Source: Nanobdellota archaeon
Lineage (GTDB): Archaea; Nanobdellota; Nanobdellia; Pacearchaeales; UBA12030
Length of the DNA: 13,228 nt
Assembly (NCBI GenBank): GCA_018829485.1
Contig: JAHJTU010000044.1
Span: 1 to 13,228, forward strand
Direction of reading: 5' to 3'
Shown piece after piece: positions 6,704 to 12,339 of the stretch (within the stretch, counting starts at the first letter, position 1; each line of letters opens with the position of its first letter). A program made the position numbers and the translations under genes. Below the pieces are notes generated by a model that made no database searches, was not told the DNA's origin, and was given only the letters and a program-made list of their open reading frames with translations.

Positions 6704-7128
6704 TTTACATTTTCTATAACTTGATTCATAAATTCAAGTCCTTTTTTTGTTAATTGCCTTCCTAATTTGCCGTCTTTTCTTTTTTCAAGTAATCCTGCTT
6801 TTTCTGCTTGCTGAAGAATTGTTCTTATTATTTTCCCTGATGCTTTGTATACTCTTTCTGGTTTTGCTCCTCTTGATTTTTTGCTGCTATATTCAGATCT
6901 TAATCTTTCAGTTCCAATTGTTCCTTTAACATAAACTTTTCTTAGAATACTTGCAGCTCTTGTGTGCCACCATTCTTTTTCAGGAGGTCTTTGTTTTGCT
7001 GCAGAAGTTTTAACAAAAATCGCCCATTTTGGTATTTCAAATTCTGGGATTTCCTTGAGCTTAGAAGCTAGGGTATCTATGAACTTCTTTGCTTCTACTT
7101 CTCTTATTAGTATCTTGCTTTTCGCCAT
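6700..7128 (-). CDS. rps19e: 30S ribosomal protein S19e
   Basis: A 142-aa winged-helix ribosomal protein. Diagnostic S19e segments are present: PKWAIFVKTSAAKQRPPEKEWWHTRAASILRKVYVKG, then GTERLRSEYSSKKSRGAKPERVYKASGKIIRTILQQAEKAG, and KDGKLGRQLTKKGLEFM near the end. Each is written here as the stretch in which key residues WW, TR and GR..T fall. S19e is needed for late maturation of the small subunit. Its 5' end overlaps the yhbY-like gene by 22 nt and its 3' end overlaps the PDCD5 gene by 4 nt, indicating translational coupling. Confidence 0.9.
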   Translation of the reverse strand: MAKSKILIREVEAKKFIDTLASKLKEIPEFEIPKWAIFVKTSAAKQRPPEKEWWHTRAASILRKVYVKGTIGTERLRSEYSSKKSRGAKPERVYKASGKIIRTILQQAEKAGLLEKRKDGKLGRQLTKKGLEFMNQVIENVK

Positions 7129-7355
7129 TTTTTAAGATTTATAGTAAAACCTATGATTTTATAAGTGTATTTTTTTCCTAATTCCTTGCAGATTTTCTCT
7201 GCCATTTCATTTACCTCATCTCTACCACGAGAAAATGAGCGAAGTACAGATATTTTTACAATTTCTCTTGTTTTAAAGCTTTTTCTTATTGTCTCAATGA
7301 AGTTTTCTGTTACTCCACCCTTGCCCAATTGAAATCTTACCAATCCTTTTTTCAT
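7107..7355 (-). CDS. yhbY: YhbY/CRS1-type (CRM domain) RNA-binding protein
   Basis: The 82-aa product is a single CRM domain. VRFQLGKGGVTENFIETI (residues 6-23) holds the basic GxxG-type loop region that contacts RNA, followed by a strand VKISVLRSF, a helix, and the terminal YKIIGFTINLKKWRK. Bacterial YhbY associates with pre-50S particles, and archaeal homologues commonly sit beside S19e. The start is 6 nt after the reverse transcriptase stop codon, and the 3' end overlaps S19e by 22 nt. Transcription may come from a TATA-like stretch inside the 3' end of the reverse transcriptase gene (7391-7398) or by read-through from the retroelement. Confidence 0.82.
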   Translation of the reverse strand: MKKGLVRFQLGKGGVTENFIETIRKSFKTREIVKISVLRSFSRGRDEVNEMAEKICKELGKKYTYKIIGFTINLKKWRKARY

Positions 7356-7361
7356 TTTATT

Positions 7362-8399
7362 CTATCTAATTGTATTTGAGAAAATATTAGTATAAATACC
7401 TTGCCTTAACTTGTAAGTGTTAGCCCACATAGCATAACCAAACCATCCTTGAATACTTAAAAGTAAATTCTCATAAGGTAATTCTTCTTTGTATAATAAA
7501 TTTATCTTTGTGGTAAAATTTTTCTTGAATTTTCTTAAATTACTTTTCCTTAGTAATTTATGATAATAATAGATTCTATAGCCAAGCATCTTTATTCCTG
7601 AATGAATTAGTTTGATTTTTGTCTTTTCTTTATGAAGTTCTAAGTCTAAATTATTTCTTAAGAATTTAGTAATCTCAATAATAACATTTTCAACTTCTTC
7701 TTTTGAATTTGAGAAAATCGCTATATCATCAACATATCTTATATAATACCTTGCTCTCAGCTCTCTTTTAACAAAGTTATCAAGTTCATTAAGATAAACA
7801 TTAGCAAAAAATTGGGATGTTAGATTTCCAAGAGGCATTCCTTTACTTTCTGTTTTTGTTTTATGGTTCTCTAAAATAACTTTAATAAGCCAAATAACCT
7901 TTTCATCTTTTATCTTTTTGTTAATAATATCAATAAGAATTTTATGATTAACTTCATCAAAATAATGTTTAATATCGGCTTTTAGAATATAACAAGCTCT
8001 TGTATTATTTTTAGATACTTTTCTTTTAAACATATCAAATCTTTGGATGGCCTTATGTACTCCTTTCTTTTTTCTATTAGCATAAGAATCAAAAATAAAT
8101 ATTTTCTCAAAAATTGGCTCAATAATATTGCATAAAGCATGATGAACAATTCTATCTCTGAAAGCTGATTTAGAAATCTTTCTTGTTTTTGGATCTCTTA
8201 TAATAAAAGTCTTAAAAGGTTGTGGTTTGTATGTCTGATTCTTTAATTCATAATGTAAAGATACTAAATTCTTAAATAGACTTTTCTCAAAATCAATAAC
8301 ATAAAATTTATTACTTTTCCTTTGCTTGGCTTTCTTGTAAGCAAGATAAAGATTCTCAAAACTATAAATCTCTTTGTAAATATTTTTGTAAGTTTTCAT
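7362..8399 (-). CDS. Diversity-generating retroelement reverse transcriptase
   Basis: The 345-aa protein is a retron/group II-like reverse transcriptase of the DGR type. Motif A has D142 in LKADIKHYFDEV; motif C is RYVDD (221-225) with the catalytic D224-D225. The segment KGMPLGNLTSQFFANVYLNELD (from 186) shows the DGR form of motif 4, with LGNLTSQ where most RTs have QGxxxSP. MLGYRIYY at 271-278 is the later palm/thumb strand, and a GWF-Y helix lies near the C-terminus. There is no maturase, endonuclease or integrase domain, which argues against a group II intron. The family makes error-prone cDNA from a template repeat RNA, misincorporating at adenines. The template repeat ends 30 nt upstream of the ATG and a matching variable repeat lies in the next gene upstream. 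No Avd-like gene is present. Confidence 0.93.
   Translation of the reverse strand: MKTYKNIYKEIYSFENLYLAYKKAKQRKSNKFYVIDFEKSLFKNLVSLHYELKNQTYKPQPFKTFIIRDPKTRKISKSAFRDRIVHHALCNIIEPIFEKIFIFDSYANRKKKGVHKAIQRFDMFKRKVSKNNTRACYILKADIKHYFDEVNHKILIDIINKKIKDEKVIWLIKVILENHKTKTESKGMPLGNLTSQFFANVYLNELDNFVKRELRARYYIRYVDDIAIFSNSKEEVENVIIEITKFLRNNLDLELHKEKTKIKLIHSGIKMLGYRIYYYHKLLRKSNLRKFKKNFTTKINLLYKEELPYENLLLSIQGWFGYAMWANTYKLRQGIYTNIFSNTIR
7391..7398 (-). promoter_or_regulatory. Possible TATA box of the yhbY/ribosomal protein cluster, inside the RT gene end
   Basis: The minus strand reads TATTTATA about 40 nt before the yhbY ATG, which would place transcription start near 7369. It lies within the last codons of the reverse transcriptase. 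In such AT-rich DNA this is weak evidence alone; it matters because the retroelement otherwise abuts an essential operon. Confidence 0.25.
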
Positions 8400-8429
8400 C
8401 TTAGAAATCCTAGCATAGCTTGTACTATT

Positions 8430-8518
8430 CCAACAAGACGCGCATTGTTGTTGAGGTTGTTCCTGTCATTAGCGTCAGACCTGTTGTTGAGCCTGTTGAG
8501 GTAGAAAGCGCGAAGATT
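8430..8518 (-). repeat. DGR template repeat (TR)
   Basis: This 89-bp block matches 8833-8927 except for 11 substitutions and a 6-nt gap. In the sense orientation (minus strand) it has 26 adenines, and every substitution in the variable repeat falls on one of them (6 to G, 4 to T, 1 to C, with the gap placed next to the AAC run). Adenines are concentrated in AAC, AAT and AGG codons. It is about 48% GC in strongly AT-rich surroundings. The last 14 bases, GCGCGTCTTGTTGG, have no adenine and are identical in both copies, as expected for the IMH-type initiation site. Similarity may extend 4 bases beyond the 3' edge, with two more A-to-G changes. It is noncoding and lies just before the reverse transcriptase. 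Confidence 0.95.
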
Positions 8519-8702
8519 GATAGCTTATTAACTAAAAAGCACTATTGCTCTGATTTTCAGCAAAAAGCTTACTTATGATTGCAATTGTATTTTATGGCTT
8601 TTGCAAGCACTATTAATAAGCGTGTAGTCCAAGCTATTCTGCTAAATCACTTAATCATTAACAGGCTAGGACAAAAAATTTAGTAAGAAAAAGTTTAAAT
8701 AA
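8519..8702 (-). other. Noncoding spacer between variable protein and TR; probable TR-RNA leader
   Basis: No gene is visible on either strand. On the minus strand, T-rich tracts just after the variable protein stop (around 8673-8692) could be a terminator, and TTTAAA near 8695-8700 could be a TATA box for a separate TR transcript. A 9-bp inverted repeat (GCTTATTAA at 8523-8531 and TTAATAAGC at 8613-8621) could form a stem directly beside the TR, and AAGCACTATT occurs twice (8537-8546, 8605-8614). In known DGRs, sequence flanking the TR is needed in the template RNA. Confidence 0.45.
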
Positions 8703-9416
8703 TTATCTCTGTTCTTTTAATTTTTCTAAAATCTTCTCTTCTAATCCAGAAACTCCTAATTCTTTTAAAACTTTTGAAATTTCTTCAGGAGTGTAATTTT
8801 TTTGCGCAGTGCCTTCGGCACCTTCACGTACCCCAACAAGACGCGCATCGTAGTAGTCGTTGAGGGCGTACCAGTCATCAGCGTCAGACCTGCTGACGAG
8901 CCCGTTGAGGTAGAAAGCGCGAAGATTTGGAACATCTTGTGCATCTCTTATGTAAAAACCCATTGCAGTATCTTCATTATGTCTATCTTTTACTTGTTTG
9001 AAAAATTGTTCTGTGTATTTTTCAAGCAATTCTTTGTCTTGTGCAAGTTCAAGCCATCCTTGATGTTCTAAGACTTGTTCTTGTATTAATCTTTGATTTA
9101 AAGGTATGTCTTTTCTTGAGGATTCTTTTGCTGGGATTGCTTCATATTCTTTAGGAGTCAGTTTTATTCCACCATTATGAAGAGGAGTATTTGATGTTAT
9201 TTTTACTAATTCTTGTGAATATGGGATTATTTTGAATTTATCTTCTAAGTATGCTATTCCTGATGCTGAATCATAATATTCATCAAAAGAAAGATTGTTG
9301 TTTAATCTTTCTTGAATTATTTCTGCTATTGTTAATGGTTTATATCCTGCTTTTACTAATTCAGGCATTTGTTCTCTATGGATGCCTTCAAATATCTTAA
9401 GTTTTGTTTTTGCCAT
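8703..9416 (-). CDS. DGR variable (target) protein
   Basis: This 237-aa protein contains the variable repeat at residues 164-195, with diversified positions at 172, 174, 175, 180, 182-184 and 187-190. In the surrounding pattern, LRAFYL...RSDA...L...ARLVGV stays fixed while the adenine-derived residues vary. This resembles the C-terminal ligand-binding part of C-type-lectin-like DGR targets, but the fold is inferred. The N-terminus (MAKTKLKIFEGIHREQMPEL) shows no signal peptide, and no membrane segment is seen, so it is predicted cytoplasmic unless exported by another route. Residues 1-160 are not recognised beyond similarity, from memory, to other DPANN DGR targets. Unlike most targets, about 42 residues follow the variable repeat, including a charged helix (EEISKVLKELG...EEKILEKLKEQR). 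It has its own promoter at 9454-9463. Confidence 0.88.
   Translation of the reverse strand: MAKTKLKIFEGIHREQMPELVKAGYKPLTIAEIIQERLNNNLSFDEYYDSASGIAYLEDKFKIIPYSQELVKITSNTPLHNGGIKLTPKEYEAIPAKESSRKDIPLNQRLIQEQVLEHQGWLELAQDKELLEKYTEQFFKQVKDRHNEDTAMGFYIRDAQDVPNLRAFYLNGLVSRSDADDWYALNDYYDARLVGVREGAEGTAQKNYTPEEISKVLKELGVSGLEEKILEKLKEQR
8809..8821 (-). promoter_or_regulatory. GC-rich hairpin just beyond the VR (DGR target-site element)
   Basis: The minus strand reads GTGCC-GAA-GGCAC, a perfect 5-bp stem with a 3-nt loop, 11 nt past the VR 3' edge and inside the target gene. In the Bordetella phage DGR a DNA hairpin/cruciform with a short GA-rich loop beside the VR is needed for efficient retrohoming. 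No such hairpin follows the TR, which fits a mark that identifies the recipient copy. Confidence 0.6.
8833..8927 (-). repeat. DGR variable repeat (VR)
   Basis: This 95-bp block in the target gene aligns to the TR at 8430-8518. Of 89 aligned bases 11 differ, all where the TR has A. It carries two extra codons relative to TR: TR has AAC-AAC-AAT where VR has five codons, AAC-GAC-TAC-TAC-GAT. The adenine-free 14 bases at 8833-8846 are identical to the TR end. GC-rich sequence continues past the VR through the hairpin, then stops abruptly. Confidence 0.95.
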
Positions 9417-9440
9417 TTTTAACCCTTTAACCTAGAAATA

Positions 9441-9463
9441 AGGTAGCTTACCTATTTATAAAT
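9441..9463 (-). promoter_or_regulatory. Promoter of the DGR variable protein with adjacent inverted repeat
   Basis: The minus strand has ATTTATAAAT (TATA box, 9454-9463) about 40 nt before the ATG at 9416, giving an expected start near 9432 and a short leader. Next to the TATA box is the inverted repeat AGGTA-GCT-TACCT (9441-9453), which a regulator could bind to block transcription. The promoter is well placed; the operator role is inference. Confidence 0.45.
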
Positions 9464-9495
9464 CTTTTGGTTTGTTACCACTCTAAAGTATAATC

Positions 9496-10059
9496 TTAAT
9501 AGGTGCTAATACTAAATCCTCCTGCTGGAATCAATTGCATTATTTCTTCCTTATTTACTTGAATTTTCTGCTTTTTTAATATATCATAAATTTTTTCAGC
9601 TGCTTTTTCCTTGCTTTGCTTGCCTTGATTAATTTTTATGTATGTCCTATCTAGAGCTTTTTCAGGAGAACATTGAATTTTTCCTTGTTTTAATCCTATT
9701 GCAAGCATTGGTTTTACTTTTAGTTTTTTTTCAATTTTTCTAACACCATAAGTTCCAATTGCCATGCCTTTTTCTTTGTAGATATTTTCTTTATTAAAAA
9801 AATGAATTTCAACAAGTTTTTTTCCTTGTTTCCATTGCTTGCTGAATGATGCACAGAAAATTGCAGCTTCTTTAATACTTTGGTTATCGATTTTTTCTTG
9901 TTTTTTAGCTTTAATAATACAGAAAGGACTTCCTCTTGCTGTTGTGTGTAAAATTAAATCTTGGTTTTTTGCTTCTTTAATTATCTCATTATTTTGTTCT
10001 GCGCTTTTACCTGCAATAACAAGTAAATTTGATGAGGTAAGAAATTTTCTATAATTCAT
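9496..10059 (-). CDS. Stand-alone NFACT-R (DUF814) domain protein
   Basis: The 187-aa protein matches the NFACT RNA-binding domain found at the C-terminal side of RqcH/Rqc2/FbpA-like proteins. Recognisable are YRKFLTSSNLLVIAGKSAEQNNEII at the N-terminus, DLILHTTARGSPFCIIK around residue 34-50, a helix with ASFSKQWKQGK near 90-100, and the MAIGTYGVRKIEKKLKVKP strand region. The NFACT-N and helix-hairpin parts are missing, so this is a single-domain version, a form known in archaea. A role in ribosome-associated quality control or RNA binding is suggested by the family only. It lies 6 nt after cysS and is probably co-transcribed with it. Confidence 0.75.
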   Translation of the reverse strand: MNYRKFLTSSNLLVIAGKSAEQNNEIIKEAKNQDLILHTTARGSPFCIIKAKKQEKIDNQSIKEAAIFCASFSKQWKQGKKLVEIHFFNKENIYKEKGMAIGTYGVRKIEKKLKVKPMLAIGLKQGKIQCSPEKALDRTYIKINQGKQSKEKAAEKIYDILKKQKIQVNKEEIMQLIPAGGFSISTY

Positions 10060-10065
10060 TTTATA

Positions 10066-11448
10066 TTATAATGCTCTTATTTTTGAACCTTTTGGTGTGT
10101 CTTCCATTAAGATTCCTTTTTCTTTTAATTTATCTCTTATTGAATCTGCTTTTGCAAAATCTTTTTTCTTTCTTGCTTTTTCTCTTTCTTTAACAAGTTC
10201 TTTAATTTCTTTTGTGATTTTTGCTTTCTTTTCTTCTGGCAAAATATTGAAAAAAGTATTAATTTCATTTAGGAACTTTGTGATTTCTATGGTGTTTTTC
10301 TTGCCAATCTTGTTTTTTTCTATCATTCCATTAATTCTCTTGATTAAAGTCATTAGAATTGTGAATGCTTTTGGTGTATCAAAATTATTATCTAATGCCG
10401 TAAGTATTTTCTTTTTCTCTTTTCCAATTATGATTTTTAATCCTTTGTCATATTTTCTGGAATCAATTTCATTTAATCTTTCCTGGAAAGATTTTAATCT
10501 TTCGTATGCTGCTCTTGTTGTTTCTATTGTTTCTTTTGAATAATTTAATTCTTTTTTGTAATGTGTTTGAATAAACATAATTCTTAATGCTTCTGCAGGG
10601 AATTCTTCTAATGCTTTTTTAATTGTAATAAAATTTCCTAATGACTTTGACATTTTTCTACCTTCAACTATTAAATGAGTGGGATGAATCCAGTATTTTA
10701 CATATGGCTTTTTTCCTGTAATTGCTTCTGCTTGTGCTATTTCTGCTTCATGGTGTGGAAACATTAAATCTATTCCGCCACCATGCAAATCATATTGTTC
10801 GCCAAAATAATGCATTGCAATAGCAGTATCTTCAATATGCCATCCAGGACGTCCTTTACCAAATGGAGATTGCCATGCTGGTTCTCCTGGTTTTTGTCTT
10901 TTCCACAAACTAAAATCTGCAATATTTCTTTTAGTTAAATCAGGCTCTATTCTATGAACTTTTAATTCATTTAATGGTTGCTTGCTTAAATTACCATAAT
11001 CCTCAAATTTAGTAATATCATAATAAATACCATTTGGAGTTTCATATGCATATCCTTTTTCAAGAAGAATTTTAACTTGCTTTATTATTTGGGGAATAAA
11101 ATCTGTTGCTTTTGCATATTTTGTAACTTTTACATGCAATTCTTTCATATCTTCAAAAAAACTTTTAATGTGAATATCTGCAAGTTCTTTTTCTGTTGTT
11201 TCTGTTTGCTTTGCTCTTGCTATAAGTTTGTCATCTATATCTGTAATATTCATTAAAAAGAATACTTTGTATTTCTTATATTGTAAATACTTCACTAACA
11301 TGTCAAAGAAAACATAAGTTCTGGCATGTCCTATGTGAGCATGATCATATACTGTAGGACCACATACAAACATATTTATTTTATTATCTTTTCTTGGCTT
11401 TATTTCTTCAAGTTTCTGTGTAAGAGTATTATAGATTTTCATTATCAT
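10066..11448 (-). CDS. cysS: Cysteinyl-tRNA synthetase
   Basis: At 460 aa this is a full-length class I CysRS, charging tRNA-Cys with cysteine. It shows FVCGPTVYDHAHIGHAR (HIGH at residues 38-41), the family-specific GRPGWHIE segment, GGGIDLMFPHHEAEIAQ, and GRKMSKSLGNF (KMSKS near 265). Of the four zinc ligands known from E. coli, C29, H232 and E236 are in place, but the fourth (Cys209 in E. coli) is D207 here. Two starts are possible: ATG at 11448 or, more likely, the ATG at 11442, since a TATA box at 11461-11471 lies about 24-26 nt before it and would give a leaderless message beginning MKIYNTL. NFACT-R follows after 6 nt. Confidence 0.93.
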   Translation of the reverse strand: MIMKIYNTLTQKLEEIKPRKDNKINMFVCGPTVYDHAHIGHARTYVFFDMLVKYLQYKKYKVFFLMNITDIDDKLIARAKQTETTEKELADIHIKSFFEDMKELHVKVTKYAKATDFIPQIIKQVKILLEKGYAYETPNGIYYDITKFEDYGNLSKQPLNELKVHRIEPDLTKRNIADFSLWKRQKPGEPAWQSPFGKGRPGWHIEDTAIAMHYFGEQYDLHGGGIDLMFPHHEAEIAQAEAITGKKPYVKYWIHPTHLIVEGRKMSKSLGNFITIKKALEEFPAEALRIMFIQTHYKKELNYSKETIETTRAAYERLKSFQERLNEIDSRKYDKGLKIIIGKEKKKILTALDNNFDTPKAFTILMTLIKRINGMIEKNKIGKKNTIEITKFLNEINTFFNILPEEKKAKITKEIKELVKEREKARKKKDFAKADSIRDKLKEKGILMEDTPKGSKIRAL

Positions 11449-11460
11449 AAAAGAAAAATG

Positions 11461-11471
11461 TTATTTATAAA
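11461..11471 (-). promoter_or_regulatory. TATA box for cysS
   Basis: The minus strand reads TTTATAAATAA, centred about 24-25 nt before the second in-frame ATG (11442). The spacing favours that ATG over the one at 11448. Confidence 0.45.
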
Positions 11472-11486
11472 GTTTCAGAAAATGGA

Positions 11487-12068
11487 TTAGAAGAAACCAC
11501 CAACACCACTTGATTTTACTTCTATGAATATTTGAGTATCAACATAAGAACCTTGGGTACCTGACTTAGTAACTTTTAAAAGATAAACTGCCTCACATCC
11601 AATAGTTGTATCATCTGGAATTCTTATTTTAAAAACCCTATAAGCAATTTTTCCAGAACCAATTTGAATATTATTTTCTGTTCCTCCCAAAATTATCCAA
11701 TTATTGACTTCTTGCATACTTCTTGAGCATTCGTCTGTTTTATCTGTTGCAGTTATTTCATATTTAAAGCTTCCTGGATCTCCATCATTAAATATTCCAA
11801 AAGCAATACCAAAAGTTTCGCCTTGCCTTATTGTTGCTGTCTTTCCAGGTAAGTATAGTGCAATTCTTTGTCCCTCTTCACCAAATACTTTATTAATCTC
11901 TCCTCTGACAGCATCATTTAATTGATCAACATTATAAGTAGCTCCTGTGAAAATTCTTCTGACAAAAATTAATGCTAGAACAAGTAATACAACAGCTATA
12001 ACAAGTATAACCATTGTTCCAACACCAAGTTCAATAGCTGCTTTCTTTTTTAAAGGTCTAAGTTTCAT
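11487..12068 (-). CDS. Pilin-like, membrane-anchored secreted protein
   Basis: The 193-aa protein starts with a basic stretch (MKLRPLKKKA), then a single hydrophobic segment of about 22 residues (about 14-36, GVGTMVILVIAVVLLVLALIF written in part) and RRIF. This resembles archaeal class III signal/type IV pilin N-termini (KKKA followed by AIELG), where a prepilin peptidase would cut before or near the hydrophobic helix; the exact site is not certain. The rest is predicted beta-rich, Ig-like, with LPGKTATIRQGETFGIAFGI and two cysteines (C114, C158) that could form a disulfide, ending in a Gly-rich GVGGFF. It may be a pilin or simply an anchored surface protein. It follows tRNA-Phe on the same strand with a leader containing a strong hairpin. 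Confidence 0.6.
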   Translation of the reverse strand: MKLRPLKKKAAIELGVGTMVILVIAVVLLVLALIFVRRIFTGATYNVDQLNDAVRGEINKVFGEEGQRIALYLPGKTATIRQGETFGIAFGIFNDGDPGSFKYEITATDKTDECSRSMQEVNNWIILGGTENNIQIGSGKIAYRVFKIRIPDDTTIGCEAVYLLKVTKSGTQGSYVDTQIFIEVKSSGVGGFF

Positions 12069-12082
12069 TCTGTGTTTTTGAT

Positions 12083-12103
12083 AAACCTTTTTCTAAAAGG
12101 TTT
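12083..12103 (-). promoter_or_regulatory. 9-bp hairpin between tRNA-Phe and the pilin-like gene
   Basis: AAACCTTTT-TCT-AAAAGGTTT is a perfect 9-bp stem with a 3-nt loop, 15 nt before the pilin-like ATG. It could be an operator or leader structure for that gene. A TATA-like stretch (AGTATAAAAC on the minus strand, about 12117-12126) lies just upstream. Confidence 0.4.
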
Positions 12104-12170
12104 CCTCTTTTATCTTGTTTTATACTAAATATTTCTGATTTAAAAAGTTTCTGTTTTATACTTTTTAAAA

Positions 12171-12242
12171 TGGGCTTACCGGGATTCGAACCCGGGACAC
12201 ATGGATCTTCAGTCCATTGCTCTCCCGCTGAGCTATAAGCCC
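12171..12242 (-). tRNA. tRNA-Phe (anticodon GAA)
   Basis: The 72-nt minus-strand sequence folds into a full cloverleaf: acceptor GGGCTTA/TAAGCCC with A73, D arm GCTC/GAGC, anticodon arm ATGGA/TCCAT around the loop CTGAAGA (anticodon GAA), 5-nt variable loop, and T arm CCGGG/CCCGG around TTCGAAT. No intron is present and the 3' CCA is not encoded. Upstream, a TTTTAAATTAA element with a GGGAAAG-like BRE lies about 27 nt before the first base. Confidence 0.95.
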
Positions 12243-12261
12243 CTGTAATTGCTTGATGAAA

Positions 12262-12276
12262 GATTAATTTAAAATC
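12262..12276 (-). promoter_or_regulatory. Promoter (TATA/BRE) of tRNA-Phe
   Basis: The minus strand reads GATTTTAAATTAATC centred about 27 nt before the tRNA, preceded by a purine-rich GGGAAA that fits a BRE. AAGATT/AATCTT flank the TATA core as a short inverted repeat. Confidence 0.45.
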
Positions 12277-12309
12277 TTTCCCTTTCTGCATTTTTTGGCA
12301 TTTCCTAAA

Positions 12310-12318
12310 TTTTTTAAA
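12310..12318 (+). promoter_or_regulatory. TATA box for valS
   Basis: TTTTTTAAA is centred about 26 nt before the ATG at 12340, again consistent with a leaderless transcript. Confidence 0.35.
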
Positions 12319-12339
12319 CCATACAAAACTACCTAAAGC

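Noticed and set aside
7362..8399. Group II intron or retron as explanation for the reverse transcriptase
   Set aside because: No maturase or endonuclease domain, no intron RNA ends seen, and the adenine-only TR/VR difference is specific to DGRs.
8322..8504. 60-codon plus-strand frame covering the TR and RT start
   Set aside because: Antisense to the RT N-terminus and the noncoding TR, with no recognisable features.
8430..8927. CRISPR-like or simple duplicated repeat
   Set aside because: Only two copies exist, they differ only at adenines and by one in-frame gap, and one is inside a gene; no regular spacers are present anywhere in the window.
8802..9071. 89-codon plus-strand frame across the variable repeat
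   Set aside because: It is antisense to the DGR target gene; the adenine pattern and family match fix the coding strand as minus.
10097..10543. 148-codon plus-strand frame opposite cysS
   Set aside because: Hydrophobic antisense shadow of the Lys-rich C-terminal part of CysRS.
12058..12291. 77-codon frame on the minus strand over the tRNA-Phe region
   Set aside because: It runs straight through a complete tRNA gene and has no family features; it is open by chance.
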